The translations under genes and the position numbers were made by a program. Source: Datisca glomerata (Eukaryota > Streptophyta > Magnoliopsida > Cucurbitales > Datiscaceae). From it: a stretch of DNA of 64,000 nt. Within the stretch, counting starts at the first letter, position 1; each line of letters starts with the position of its first letter. Shown here piece after piece: positions 1-12,350 of the stretch. The stretch is taken from positions 1,500,805 to 1,564,804 of the forward strand of contig QANY01005768.1 of assembly GCA_003255025.1 (NCBI GenBank), in the 5' to 3' direction. The notes under the pieces were generated by a model, which did no database searches, was not told the DNA's origin, and saw only the letters and a list, made by a program, of their open reading frames with translations.

Positions 1-750
1 TAGAAATTTGTCATTTTTCTGGAAAAGTAATTTCTTCCCAAGGTATCATCCTAGGGATGACAACTTGACTGCTGAAGAGATTGGTGTCGATGAGGACAGT
101 GTGTCCCTGTTCACTCTACTTTCTGGTGTACGGGTTCAAAGTGGAGAGAACTTTAAGATGAATTCTGAAAGTATCACAAAGGGAGGAGATCCTGGGAGAT
201 ACTCATAACCATGTGAAATAACTCTAAGCTCCAAGACTTTAGAGAGATTGCTATCAGAAAGTAAAACACTTAAATTCGGATAAATATTAAAATAAACATG
301 TACATAGGATAAGCTAGTTTCAATAACTCCCATGAGATATGCTTTCCAGTTGAGGCACTGTCCATATCGGAGGGTACACTAAATACTGGAATTTTGACCA
401 AGTAAGGTCAAAGGCTTAAAAGTAATTTCTACAAGTATTATATGCACATACTTGTATTTTTGCATGAAATGATATAGATCATGAACATGCAACAGATAAA
501 CAATGTCATCATTATTCTGTAATGGTATAGCATGCTCAAAAGTTTTAATGATCTTTTTATTGATAAAATCAAATGTTTCAATTTTATATATGGTTTCTGG
601 TTTAACCTTAGGAATTGTCCATTTATCTAAGGCCTCTTTAACATCTTGATATGCAATAAGTTTTGTTGCTTTTGAAGTTGAAGCTATTGTATTTGCTACT
701 GATGACAAACAAGAAGCACATCCCAGATAGCCATATATGTATAATTTCTG
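1..750 (-). mobile_element. Endogenous pararetrovirus fragment (movement-protein region)
   Basis: This is a piece of an integrated plant pararetrovirus (Caulimoviridae), cut by the window edge. Nucleotides 15-750 align almost colinearly with about 46300-47050 of the long viral copy later in the window, on the same strand. The minus-strand frame 708-379 encodes the N-terminal part of the movement protein and shares the stretch DKWTIPKV and an LQNND motif with the other copy. Movement proteins of this family help the virus pass through plasmodesmata. The frame further downstream (below 379) is interrupted. The fragment stops abruptly near 745-750, where copia LTR sequence begins. The family call rests on similarity to Florendovirus/Petuvirus-type polyproteins recalled from knowledge. 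Confidence 0.75.
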
Positions 751-1889
751 AAAATTATATTAACATATATAAATAATTCAATTAATCAATTCCTTAATTA
801 ATTAATCAAACATAATTATCTCATAATTATGTATTTGCCCCAGAATAAAAATTCCTTTTACAAGTCAATCATTTTATCATGTCCTGAAATATTCACACCT
901 TAGACAGCGTAATATAGAGGTGACTTGGGGACCATGAACCTATAATCCTAAGCTCCAATAAACCAGATTATTAATAAAACTATTTAATTAAATAATCTTA
1001 TTTATTAATTCCATTATTACTCTACTATAAATATGAAATTGTACTTTTAGAAATTATAGAATGTATTTGTAGAGTATTCTCATGTAGTCCACTGACATAA
1101 TCATTTCATGTAGTTTTGTTATCCAATTATTGGTTCGTAAATTAGAACTGGTCAAAATTATCGTTTTGCACTTCTAATTACCTCTTGATCCTTAAGTGCC
1201 ATTAATCTACTAGTAAATGACTAATTTATAATCTTATTATAAATCTAAGGTCAATAACCATTCAGTTTCAGAATTAACACTTAGGAAAACTAATATACGA
1301 TCTGTTATGAAAGCTTAGATTCCAAATCTTGTAAGATCATGTCCCCATCCATCCACATCATTGAATCTACAAAATAAAATTCACTAGCCTAATTAACAAA
1401 TAGACATTAACGAGTTAATCAAAAGATCAAGTAGACATGCATAGAAGTTCATGACTATTAGGATTCAGACTGATCTACATATGATCATCGAATTGATATG
1501 TATTAAATCTTTATGATAAACGGCATGTTAATAAGGATATTAATTCACATCGATCATGTCATATATAATCTTATAATATAAATTACCTTCACTATGATGT
1601 ATATCTACATCAATGATCTGGATCTAGATCATACATATTCGCAATGCTTAGTGAATCGTACTAACAACCATTCATTAAAGATTTCATATTTTAATATGTT
1701 GCTGACAACTTTATTCATTATCTATGATCTTAATCTTCTCGTACTAATACAAGATCATAGACTCATTAATGAATATAGAATTTTCATATGTTTATATAAA
1801 TTATTCAACAATTATATGAAAAATGTAATTCTCTTTAGTTTTCATATCAAAATGTCAATACACATGCTTTGAGCGAATAACCTCCAACA
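745..1889 (-). repeat. Copia 3' LTR (truncated)
   Basis: This matches 8447-9541 of the right-hand LTR over its whole length, with small indels. Its 5' edge on the minus strand is TGTTGGAGG at 1889, next to the polypurine tract. Homology is lost to the left of about 745-750, where the LTR should continue for about another 950 bases by comparison with the right LTR. Confidence 0.85.
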
Positions 1890-1890
1890 A

Positions 1891-1906
1891 TATCCCACTT
1901 GCCCTA
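1891..1906 (-). promoter_or_regulatory. Copia polypurine tract
   Basis: On the minus strand the sequence GGGCAAGTGGGAT lies immediately 5' of the LTR start TGTTGG. This is the usual plus-strand priming site position and composition for plant copia elements. Confidence 0.75.
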
Positions 1907-1930
1907 AAGCAAATGTCGCAACTCTTTTAA

Positions 1931-3409
1931 TCACATGTTACGTATGAGACCCTCAAATGACTTCGCAGGAAGTGTCTTTGTAAAATTATCAACCAGGTTC
2001 TGTTCTGGTGCTATCTTCATAACAGTCACATCCCCTCGATGTTCGATTTCTCTTACAAGATGATATTTCATCTCTATGTGCTTTCCCCTCTTGTGATCAC
2101 TCGGTTCCTTTGAATTTGTTATCGCCCCACTATTATCACAATATAGGATCAGTGGCTTGTCCAAATCTGGAACTACTTCCAGATCAAAATAGAACTTTTT
2201 GAGCCATACTGTCTCTTTCGCAGCTTCACAAGCCACTATATATTCAGCTTCCATAGTGGAATCTGCAATGTTAGATTGTTTAATACTTCTACAGACTACA
2301 GCTCATCCACCTAGGGTGAATACTGATCCAGATGTAGACTTTCGACTGTCTCTGTCAGATTAAAAATCAGAATCAGTATATCCAGTAGGGTTCAGATCTC
2401 CACCTGAATAAACAAGCATATAATTTTTGGTTCTCCTAAGATACTTGCGAATATGATTTACTATAATCCAGTGTTCCAAACAGGAATTCGATTGATAACG
2501 ACTGACAATTCCCACTACATAACAGATGTCCGGTCTCATACACAATATGTCGTACATGAGACTTCCAACTACTGAAGCATAGGAAACCTTTCTCATATCA
2601 TCATCCTATTAAGGTGTCTTAGGGAATTCTTCCTTAGAGAGGAAAATTCCATATATGGTCGGTTGTTGACCTTTCTTGGAATTCTCCATAGAGAATCTCT
2701 CCAACACATTATCAATATAAGATGCCTGAGAAAGTGCTAAGAACTTATTATTTATATCCCTTAGGATTTGGATACCTAGAACATAGCTTGTTTTTCCTAG
2801 ATCTTTCATTTGAAATTTTTCAGCTAACCACTTCTTTACCTTTGACGAAGTTTCTATATCATTCTCAATGAGTAGAATATCATCAACATAAAGAACTAAA
2901 AAAACCACTATCTTATCTTTGGTGTATTTATAAACACAAGCTTCGTCAACATTTTGCTGGAAGCCATAAGACTTTTTAATCTCATCAAAGGTAAGATTCC
3001 AAGATCTAGATATTTGCTTTAATCCATAAATGGTTTTAAGCAACCTGCATACTTTCTGATCTTGCCCATTTTATACGAACATTTATGGTTGCATCATATA
3101 GATGTCTTCTTCAAGAGAGTCATTCTGAAAAGTTATCTTGACGTCCATTTGTCATATCTCATAGTCAAAACTAGCGGTTATGGACAAAAGAATGTGAATG
3201 GATTTTAGCATGGCCACAGGGGAAAATGTCTCTTCATAATCGACTCCCTCCCTTTGTGTATAGCCCTTGGCTACTAACCGTGCCTTGAAAGTCTCTACTT
3301 TCTCTACTTTCTTGAAGATCCATTTATATCCAATGGGTTTGACATCTTCAAGTGGATCTACAAGTTCCCAAACAGAATTGGAATACATACATTCCATTTC
3401 TAGGTTCAT
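1931..3409 (-). pseudogene. Copia reverse transcriptase and RNase H (broken)
   Basis: Three minus-strand blocks carry the reverse transcriptase and RNase H of the copia polyprotein. Block 3409-3152 begins the RT (GYKWIFKK, ARLVAKGYTQ, DYEETFSPV). Block 3043-2609 holds the catalytic box YVDDILL, then KDLGKTSYVLGIQ. Blocks 2596-2360 and 2254-1931 carry RNase H (EAEYIVACEAAKE, LYCDNSGA, HKRGKHIEMKYHLVREI). The RT box itself is intact, but stops and frameshifts separate the blocks near 3100, 2600 and 2300. These enzymes would copy element RNA into DNA and degrade the RNA template. Confidence 0.9.
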
Positions 3410-3499
3410 GGCATATTGTCATTTCTTCTTTTCAGGATCATTCATTGCTTTTTCATAAGATAATGGATCGTCCTTATTAGTGTCTGACACTAGGACATG

Positions 3500-5468
3500 T
3501 TCCTCTAGTTCATAGAGAACTAATTGTCTAACAACCCTCCCACTAATATGTTGCACCTAGGGTTTCCTTTACAGGTATTGTTTTTTTCTGGTTTTTTATT
3601 TATCAGTAGAAAATTGAAGGTGGTCTGATCTCATCAGTCACTAATTCCTCGAGAGCTACTTTCTTACGAAGTTTGTAGTTTTTCATATAGTCATGCTCGA
3701 GTAAGGTTGCACTTGTCGACACAAACACCTTTTGATCACTATGACTATAAAAGTACCAATCTCTAGTCTCTAGAGAATAGTCAATGAATATGTATACCTC
3801 AAACCTTGAGTCTAACTTTTTTGTCTTGGGTCTAAGAACGTGAACTGGACACCCCCATATATGAAAATGACAAAAACTAGGTATGGAGTAATTCTGTAAC
3901 TCTAAAAGCGTCTTTCTTACAGACTTACCTTTTGAAGATATGCTCTACACACGACAACTTATATTTTGAATGTAGTGCTCTCTAAGTCAAGTCATTCATT
4001 GGCTCTTTGGCCCTTTTCTGTGAAATGTCTATTGGTCATTTTACCCTCTAGATAGGATTCACAAACAGGAAGAGTTCCAACTTTTAGCTCTCTCAAAGCA
4101 CCATGTTTTGTTAACCTATTTAACATATCTAGATTAATATGTCCCAACCTAAAATGCCATAAATATGTGTTATCATCATGAGAAACTCTTTGTTGTTTGT
4201 TATTTTTAGGTTTTGCTACTTTAAACAATTTAGAATTATTTAACGCGTGTTCAGTCGGTTTAAGCATATACAGTCCATTTATAATTTTAGCATGACAGAT
4301 ATCGAATTCATTTTTAGAATTAATAAACTCTTTATTAATGAAAGAAACTTTGAATAACTGTTCTTGCAAAAAATGAAAGAGAAATCAAATTACTCGAAAA
4401 ACTTGGAATATAATAAACATCGTTCAAAACTAAGTAATTATATCCAAAATGTAATTAGAGTATCTCTAAGCTTTAGTTGACACGAGCACACCACTGTCAA
4501 CTCTCAAAACGACCTCGCCATCAGCTAGCTCCCTTGACGAATCAAGCATCTGCAAAGAAGAACATACATGGTTAGTGGCCCATGAATCAAGTATCCAAGA
4601 TGACAAATCATATTCCACTAAATAAGCTTTAAGTACAAGTAAATCAAATTTACCTTTCATTTTCAGCTCAGAGAGATACGTGTTATAGTTTCTCTTCCAA
4701 TGACCTTCAACCCCACAATGGAAATACTTTACTTTGGGCTTACTATCTTTCTTGTTCTTCTTGACTTTCGGCGATGTCTTGGCTTTCTTTACTCTTTTGT
4801 TCTTACTCTTGTCCTTACTATTGTTCTTCTTCATTTTCTTATTTTGAACAATATTGAAAGAAAGTTTTTGCTCGACAACATTTTGCTCACCCGAGTGACT
4901 CAAAAGTCTGTAGTTCATTCAACAATTGGGTCATGTTGAAATTGTAACTTGTTCATAACATAGTTGGTCGTGAACGCAGAAAAAGCTGGTGTGAGCGACT
5001 CTAGTATGATGTTAACTTAAGTTCGCTCATCAATGGTCACCCCATGTACTTCTACCTCGTGCATTATGTTGATCATGTTCAAAACATGTTCTCGAACAGA
5101 TAGACCCTTCCTCATCTTAGTTTTCATATAGTTCCTAGTGGCCTTATGACGACTTTGATCGGCCTGCTGTCCAAATATTGCCTGTAAAGATTCCATAATC
5201 TCATAGGCAGTTTTCATGCATTCATGCTTGATTCTCAGAACATCATTTATGCTCGTAAGTATGTAGCACTTCGCTTTGTTGTTTGATACGATCCAAGCAT
5301 CATATTTGTCCCTAACATTCTTAGGGGCGTTAGCAACTGGCTTCTAACGTATTTTTGGTTCTCACAAATCAGCATTGAGTTCATATTTGACTTCTAACAT
5401 ATGAACTTATCACCATTCAATTTCTCAAGAGTAAGTAAAGCAGTAACATGATTGCCCATGGTAAACAT
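3500..5468 (-). pseudogene. Copia gag, protease and integrase (broken, integrase core missing)
   Basis: The likely gag start is the ATG at 5468 (MFTMGNHVTALLTLEKLNG), but an in-frame TAG stands about 26 codons later where relatives have a tryptophan. Gag continues through 5217-5017 and into 4918-4466. The nucleocapsid knuckle at about 4690-4730 has tyrosines where the first and last cysteines belong. The protease motif reads LDSWATNHVC, with tryptophan replacing the catalytic-loop glycine. The pre-integrase domain (4369-3992) has HFRLGHI, but the second cysteine of its HHCC finger is tyrosine (CESY). After this the sequence passes within about 100 bases to the C-terminal integrase segment (IWGCPVHVLRPKTKKLD, about 3870-3810). 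The D-D-E catalytic core is therefore missing. Confidence 0.85.
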
Positions 5469-7479
5469 AATATTGATAATTGAAATTTAAAACATACATG
5501 ATTCAATATAATTGATAAAATATCTAAAATTTGAAAAGTAAGCGTGATGCATGAATGCAATCATAATAAACACATAAATTTAGCATTTACTAATCATGAT
5601 AAAACAACTCAATGATTAATGTATCTCCTTAGGGTACCCCAGACTGTCTAAGACACATTCTCATATTTTCTCATATTAATTAAAAATAAGGTATCGCTTG
5701 TTAATTATTAATTAAAACTTAGAGTATCTCATATTTTCTCTTTTAACAATAAGGTACCGCTTGTTCGGTCAAGTCACAATTATCCGCATGAAAGCTTAAT
5801 AGTGACTTTGTGAGTGTAACCCATCATTTCAGATTTCATGACTTCATTTAGAATATGCCGTCTTATGGTCGGTCAAAACTAAATACATCACTTCCTCCTA
5901 TCTTCTTAAGAAGTCCAACATTGTTATTGGTACAGCTCGAAACCTTCCTTAGGGCAATGAAAATAAAGTCATCTCGAGGCCCTCACTGCACCTCACAATG
6001 TTGTACTAATGATGGAGACCATAGATTACATTGACATGTCAAGCTTTTCTCACTCACTATTTTAGGATAATGTGTTTCTTATTTGGCTAATCAATTAAGT
6101 CCAATAATTACGAGTTAAAATAATAACTCTATGAATATTTAATCATCAGTTAATCCAATCTCATTGGTCTAAATTCATTTAACTTTCTGAAGAGGCTAAA
6201 TCATAATTAGGTGAACATAGATTAACTAATTAATTATATTCAACAAACTTTAATAAAACTCTTTTACTAAACTCAGTTAACCTAAAGATTACTATAGTCT
6301 TTAGTGTGGTGTGATTACCAAGTTTTAACTAGTTAAAACCTAGCAGTTTACATGCAATTGATTTCATAAAGCAATACATATAAACATATTAGGACAATCC
6401 TAATAAATCATGTTTCTATAGATGAGATTCATGATTAAATAAAACTATGTGAAATTTTCATGTATGACATGTGATCGACCAATGCATTGACATGTTATCA
6501 AATATAACAATTAAACAATTATTTAACAATTAAATAAAATAATAATAGACCGAGTGACTATTAAATATTTTTAAATTACAACCCTTGAAATAAAGAAATA
6601 GAATTACAAAGTGGACTTCAAGAATACATATTTCTCAAATATTGCCTCCTCCTCCTCCTGGTTTTCATCTTCATAATTTTCAAGCTTTAAACAAAACCCT
6701 TTTAAATTAGAAAAACTATTTTTCTTAATTAAAATAATTTATATAATTATCCATTTTAATATAGTTGACTTTGACTTAGTCAAATAAATATTTTAATTTA
6801 ATTTGGCAAACTTGGGTCAAACCCAAACAACCTATTAATTTTTAATTTTCATAAAATCAAAATTTAATAATTAATTTTTAAATTACATTAATTTCAAAAT
6901 TTAAATGGTTAATTAAAAGAGTTTGGGTTTTAATGAAACAATTAGGTGAGAGAGTTGGTTGTATAGTTTGTTGAAAACTTTTCTAAAATGTGACAATAGT
7001 TGTCGCCGACGATAGGACCATCCGATCACCACCCATCACCACCGCTGCCTGTCTCATCACCGGCACTCGCCTGCCACGCCGGACAGCCACTATTCACCGC
7101 TGGTACAGTACCGCTGGCATTGTTCACCTCTGCTGGAACAGTAAATTTTTTACGTGAAATGTTTTTACGGATGAACAGTGTTTTCGCGTGAACAATAAAT
7201 TTATGCTGGTCGTCTCATGCGTTCTTCCTTTTCTCGCTTCGGAATAATTACAATAATATTCAAAATAAAATTACAAAAATTCCTACACCTCAATTCGGTT
7301 TACACAAAATCTAAGAAAAATTAAAACAACGCTTAACCCAATAATCACTATACAATTAACGACCCATTATTTTTCATACATTCAAAAAACATAACGATTC
7401 ATCATCATACATATCTCAAATTATATGAATAATGCAAGAAAACTCACACAGCATTTAACATATGAATATACAAAATCAT
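5469..7479 (-). other. Copia 5' leader (untranslated)
   Basis: About 2 kb between the primer-binding site and the gag start hold no recognisable coding sequence. Most is AT-rich. A (CCT)n-like microsatellite lies at about 6645-6660, and a GC-rich patch at about 7000-7190 gives a chance open frame. The motif GGTATCGCTTGTT/GGTACCGCTTGTT recurs at about 5691 and 5752. Confidence 0.6.
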
Positions 7480-7489
7480 TCTGATACCA
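7480..7489 (-). promoter_or_regulatory. Copia primer-binding site (initiator tRNA-Met)
   Basis: The minus strand reads TGGTATCAGA, complementary to the 3' end of plant initiator tRNA-Met and typical of plant copia elements. It lies two bases inside the LTR edge at 7492 and fixes the 5' LTR boundary. Confidence 0.85.
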
Positions 7490-7491
7490 CT

Positions 7492-9541
7492 TGCTAGTCA
7501 TCGCGGCGCGTGCGCGGCGGAAGCGCGGAGGCGTGTGGCCTTTAAAAAATTAAAATTTTTATAAATATCAAATATTTTAATAAAAAAAAACTTGCGCAAT
7601 GCCACGATAACCAAATAAAATATTTTATTGAAACTCTTTTTCAATCAGTCAGGATCCATTATATAATTGTAAGTTAAATCTACAACATACAAAGTTAGGA
7701 ATCATATGCCTCTTATAGTCTATATCAAGTGTCCTTGCGAAAATCGACCAATCCTCCATTTCCATGAAATCGTTCCAACGATCTGTAGACTCCAAAATCC
7801 ACACCAAGATCTTCCAAGTCAATCCTCAACGCATTAGGACGTGTGTGGGTACGTAGAATATTACAAGACACTTTTTCTAACTCTAGATGTTCTCCACACA
7901 TTAGATCTAGAGATTTAATGAGAATGACTTTAGTGAGACGATTCTCTAAAAAAACGTGATGATTATTCTTCTAGAAATTTGATTAACATTTATCATAGAA
8001 GAAAATCTCTCTGACACCAACTGATGATCTAAGCAACTGATTATCTCCACTTCTTTCAACTACCAAGGCCATTAGAATAATATATGTATATATCCTAGAT
8101 AATGACATATCATATTTTTAGAGGATAAACGGAAAAAATATTTAATTATAAAATTATCAATTGCAGTGTGACCCACTACAATTATGCAAAACTGAAGTGC
8201 CACATGTCACTGTAGTGTGTCATGCGCCAGCATAGTGCCTCAGGAACCGCAGTAGTTCATGTCAATTTCTGATACCCTATCAGTGATTGACACACGGCAA
8301 TTACTGTGAATTAAATATTTATTTTAATCAGATAATTATCTAGATATCAGTTAATTCAAAATTAACATATCTGATTACTCATATCAAACTAACTTATCAA
8401 TTATTTCACAAATAACATATTTAGTTGATTTAAATTATTATCTAANAATTATATTTAAATATATCAATAATTCAATTAATTAATTTTAGTTAATTAATCA
8501 CACATAATTATCTCATAATTATGTACTTTCCCAGAATAAAAATTTTTTTTACAAGTCAGTCATTTTCTCATGTCCTAAAATATTCAAACCCTAGACAGCG
8601 TAGTATAGAAGTGACTTGAAGACTATGAACCTATAATCTTAATCTCCAATAAACTAGATTATTAATTAAACTCTTTAATTAAATAATGTTATTTATTAGT
8701 TCCATTATAGAGTTGCATGCTTAGAGATTATAGAATGTGTTTATAGAGTATTCTCATGTAGTCCACTGATAAAATCATTTCATGTAGTTCTATCCTCCAA
8801 TTATTGGTTCGTAAATTAGAACGGGTCAAAAGTACCATTAATTCACTAGTGAGTGGCTAATTTATAATCTTATTAGAAATTTGAGCTCAATAACCATTCA
8901 GTTCTGGAATTAACACTTAAGAGAACCAATATGCGATCCGTTAAGAAAGTTTAGGTTCCAAATCTTGTAAGATCATGTCCCCAGATATTCACATCATTGA
9001 ATCTCCAAAATAAAAGTCACTAGCCTAATTAAAAACAGACTTTAACGAGTGAATCAAAAGATCTAATAGATATGCATAAAAGTTCATGACTACTCAGGAA
9101 TCAGACTGATCTACATATAATCATCGAATTGATGTGTATTAAATCTTTATGATAAGCAACACGTTAATAAATATATTAATTCACATTAGTCATGTCATAT
9201 ATAATCCTATTATATAAAGTACATTTACTAATATATCTATCCACATCAATGATCCGGATCTAGATCACAGACATTCATAATACTTAGTAAACCGTACTAG
9301 CAACCATTCATTAAAGATTTCATACTTTAATATGTTGCTGACAATTTTATTCATTATTTATGATCTTAATCCTCTCGTACTAAAACAAAATCATAGTTTC
9401 ATTAATGAATATGGAATTTTCAGATATTTATGTAAATTATTCAGTAAGAATTTAAAGGAACAATTATAAGAAAAATGTAATCCTCTTTAAATTTCATATC
9501 AAAATATCAATACACATACTTTGAGGGCATAACCCCCAACA
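7492..9541 (-). repeat. Copia 5' LTR
   Basis: The LTR is bounded by TG/CA ends: TGTTGG on the minus strand at 9541, and CA just before the primer-binding site at 7492. Its length of about 2050 bp is long for copia. Positions 8447-9541 are shared with the left LTR; 7492-8446 has no partner in the window. A very GC-rich stretch lies at about 7500-7540 (GCGGCGCGTGCGCGGCGG). The only ambiguous base (8446) sits where homology to the left LTR ends. Confidence 0.8.
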
Positions 9542-9615
9542 ATTATCAACCATTTCTTTGCTCAGAATTTTTAATTGTTATTTTTCTTTTAATCTTAGAT
9601 ATTTTAATATTGTGA

Positions 9616-9978
9616 TTGTCGTTACTTCATTTTTTTTTAAATCTACCTCTGCAAAAATTTATCTTAAGCCTAGAATCGGTTGTAATGTTTTTAACCCTTT
9701 ACTCCCTAGTTGTGAGAAATCCCAATTTTAGTAGATACGTGAGATTCAATACGATGCAAGCTATTGTGTTTGATGTGTTATTGATTTTTTCTAATCTTTT
9801 GGAGAGGACATTTAATCCAAGAGAAGGGTTTGGTTTGGATTTGTTGATGAGCTTGGACAGCACTGTGTTTTTATATCTATTGGTATGTTTGATTTATGGA
9901 TCTTCTTCTTGCTTGTTTGGTCAGGTTCCTAGACTACTGATTGTTGTAGAAGCCGTTGATAGGCAGGTTCTTTGGTAA
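9616..9978 (+). pseudogene. TIC20-II: TIC20-II-like C-terminal fragment (chloroplast import channel component)
   Basis: The translation from about codon 24 (VMFLTLYSLVVRNPNFSRYV) to the stop resembles the C-terminal half of plant TIC20-II, a multi-pass protein of the inner chloroplast envelope linked to protein import. Conserved features are RYVRFNTMQAIV, the ERTFNPREGFGLDLLMSLDS segment, a hydrophobic span LLVCLIYGSSSCL, and an end at DRQVL followed by one extra residue and a stop. The first half of the protein is absent. A stop lies just upstream, so any exon must begin after about 9616 (possible acceptor ...CTTAAG near 9665). The copia LTR ends only 75 bases upstream. It is either the last exon of a gene with a huge TE-filled intron or a truncated pseudogene. 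Departures in the family-conserved C-terminal region favour decay. Confidence 0.75.
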
Positions 9979-11019
9979 GCTCTTGGATTTCTATTTACTA
10001 TTTTATTTTTAGCATATAGTAATTCCATTTCAATTAGGAAAGAGATTAAGCATTCTAGCTTAGTTCACCTAAAGGAAAGAAGTTACACGATATAATCTTG
10101 TAATTTTTTGTCAAAAGATATAATCTTGTATTAAGTGTATAATAATGGGAAATCACTAATCAATATTTGATGTTTTTATTGTATTTGGTTTATAATCTAA
10201 TAGAACCTAGAAGTGTAGAGCCATTATACTCTGGTTGTAGATGGATTCAATTATGAACTAATGACTACAAATCATTTAGTAACTCAGCTCTAAGAAAACC
10301 TATATGCATAATGCATTGTTAAGCGATATAGGCTCAACTTTGAAATTTGAAACAAACATCATTGTTTTATGTGGGTTCAACTCAAAAGAGGATAAGTAAC
10401 CATAACATATGAATATTAGCAGCGATCTTGGTTTATCAAAAGTATGGTTTGGTTTTTTTGGTTGACTTGCTCTGAATTAGACATGAGAGTATAATCCATT
10501 GCAAGCTGGTGGTATATTGGTAATGCTTATATGCAGTTTTCCTCTATAGTATTGATAAATGATAATGTTAAAAGTTGTGAGTTGTAGTTCATGCATTTTG
10601 ATATTTAATTTCTTTGAGCAATCCAGGTAACTCTTTATTAGCATAGATGGTAACTCTTTATTAGCATCTTTATGAGTGTAGAAAATCTTTAATTTTTTTA
10701 AAGAAACTTACTTGTTTTGAAGATTAAATCCCTGAAGAGAGCTTGAATAAATGGAAGAACTTCTACAAAGAGTACAAATCAGAGATGAGACGTGCATTGC
10801 AACTTGATCCTGAGGGTAAAATAGTGTAGCTAAAGTAGTCATTAAAAAGTACCGAGATTTGCATCATGTTATGTTACTTTATGATGTAATATTTGTGTAA
10901 TTATATATTGAAGTACGTTTGAAGTGTGTTTTTACAGTGTTTAGAAAGGATTTATAACAAAAAAGTATTCATTTATAATGGTACTAATGAATGAGATGCT
11001 TCTTTAAAAGAGAATATGA
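9979..11019. other. Intergenic, with one orphan exon-like patch
   Basis: This is AT-rich sequence following the TIC20-II-like stop. At about 10732-10833 the plus frame reads PEESLNKWKNFYKEYKSEMR, continues to a TAG, and has the charged look of a real protein exon. I cannot assign it to a family. Nothing else recognisable. Confidence 0.4.
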
Positions 11020-11069
11020 ATGAAATTTTTTAATGTGCAGACGAGTTTATTATTTCATAAAGATTTATA

Positions 11070-11800
11070 TATGAGATTAGTAAGTGAAATGATTAAGTGT
11101 ATGCAAATGACAAAGTGTGTGAAAATGACTAAGTATATGAAACTAGCTAAGTGGGTGAAAATGACCAAGTATATGAAAAAACTAAGGTATGGAAATGGCG
11201 GATTACATTAAAATGACTAAGATATGAAAATGACTAAATGTGTGAAATAGTTATGTGAAAATTGCTAATTATATGTGGCTAAGTTATAAAAATGGCTAAA
11301 TGTATGTGAAAATGCCTAAATACTAATGAATGAATGTTTTTTTTCTAAATGAGAATCTTTTTATTTTGGTCAAAATGTAGTTCATAAAAATACAAATTGC
11401 ATAAAAATGGTAAGTGTGTGAAAAAAGACTCTATGAAATTATTAAGTATATGAAAATGATTAAGTGACTGAAAATAATAGAGTATATTACAATGGTTAAG
11501 TTTGTGAAAATGACTAAGTACATAAAAATGCATAAATCTGTGAAAACGACTAAGTACATAAAAATGACAAAGTACATGAAATGCCTAAGTGTAAGAAAAT
11601 GATCAAGTGTGTGAAAATGGCTGCGTATATAAAAATGACAAATTAATTTTACAAGTTAAAAATTTAGAAAATTGTTAAGTTTATGAAAATGTGTGAAAAT
11701 AACCAAGTGTATGAATGTAGCTAAGTTCATGAAAATGATCAAGTGTGAAAATGACTAAGTGTATAAAATGTGAGAAAATGAGTAATATATGAAAATGTTT
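11070..11800. repeat. Degenerate minisatellite, about 18-bp unit
   Basis: There are many diverged tandem copies of a unit like GTGAAAATGACTAAGTATAT. The clearest run is 11080-11340, with further stretches to 11800. A short outlier lies at 12350-12420. The open frames found here only mirror the repeat. Confidence 0.8.
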
Positions 11801-11819
11801 AAGTGTGACCTTTAGAGAA

Positions 11820-12350
11820 CTTAGTTACAGACTTTTGGCCCGTGTCAAGGAGGGCCCTAAACGTCGTAGCGCAATGGTGATTCGCCATATACAATTAACG
11901 ATTCGTCGTATGATAGGGCAATTCGCCATAATCATATGGCAATTTTCCATATACAAATGGCGACCCGCCATATGGCGTTTGGGGTCCTCCTGGTCATTTT
12001 TGGGTCCTAAACGCCATACTTACCCACGTTTTGGTATGTGCCTAAGTGGCACGCGAATAGGGTTTTTTAATTTTGGGGTTAATTCTGATAACCAAATAAG
12101 GTTAGATTTAAAAAAATATATTTATAAGGTTATAAATTAATATAAAAATGGGGTAATTTTTGAAATTTTATGCAGTTATAATTATGAAATAAAAGGTTAA
12201 ATTTCAAATTTTAATATTTAATTTCAAACTTTTAGCGGATAAGTTCGATTTAACAGTAGAATACGACATTGGGGGTTATACGTGTTCGTCAAGCCGATAA
12301 ATAAGATTTACCGACCATCATAACATCACAACCTATAATTATTTATGGTG
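11820..12350. repeat. Composite repeat block, copy A
   Basis: A GC-richer part with TTTGGCCCGTGTCA and several CGCCATATGG-like words is followed by an AT-rich part ending ACCATCATAACATCACAACC. The whole arrangement recurs as copy B about 690-750 bp downstream. No coding function is recognised. Confidence 0.7.

Larger units (their letters stand above)
745..9541 (-). mobile_element. Ty1/copia LTR retrotransposon, decayed, left LTR truncated
   Basis: A copia-superfamily element reads on the minus strand: 5' LTR at 7492-9541, tRNA-Met primer site at 7480-7489, leader, gag-protease-integrase-RT-RNase H (5468 down to 1931), polypurine tract at about 1891-1906, and a 3' LTR ending at 1889. Domain order (integrase before RT) is diagnostic of copia. 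The LTR starts TGTTGG on the minus strand at both 1889 and 9541. The left LTR keeps only about 1.1 kb of homology and then switches to pararetrovirus sequence, so no target-site duplication can be checked. The coding region has stops, lost zinc-binding cysteines and no integrase core, so the element is dead. It lies 5' of a TIC20-II-like exon. Confidence 0.9.

Noticed and set aside
7000..7191. A GC-rich 63-codon frame in the copia leader
   Set aside because: Composition effect only; it lies in the untranslated leader on the strand opposite to the element.
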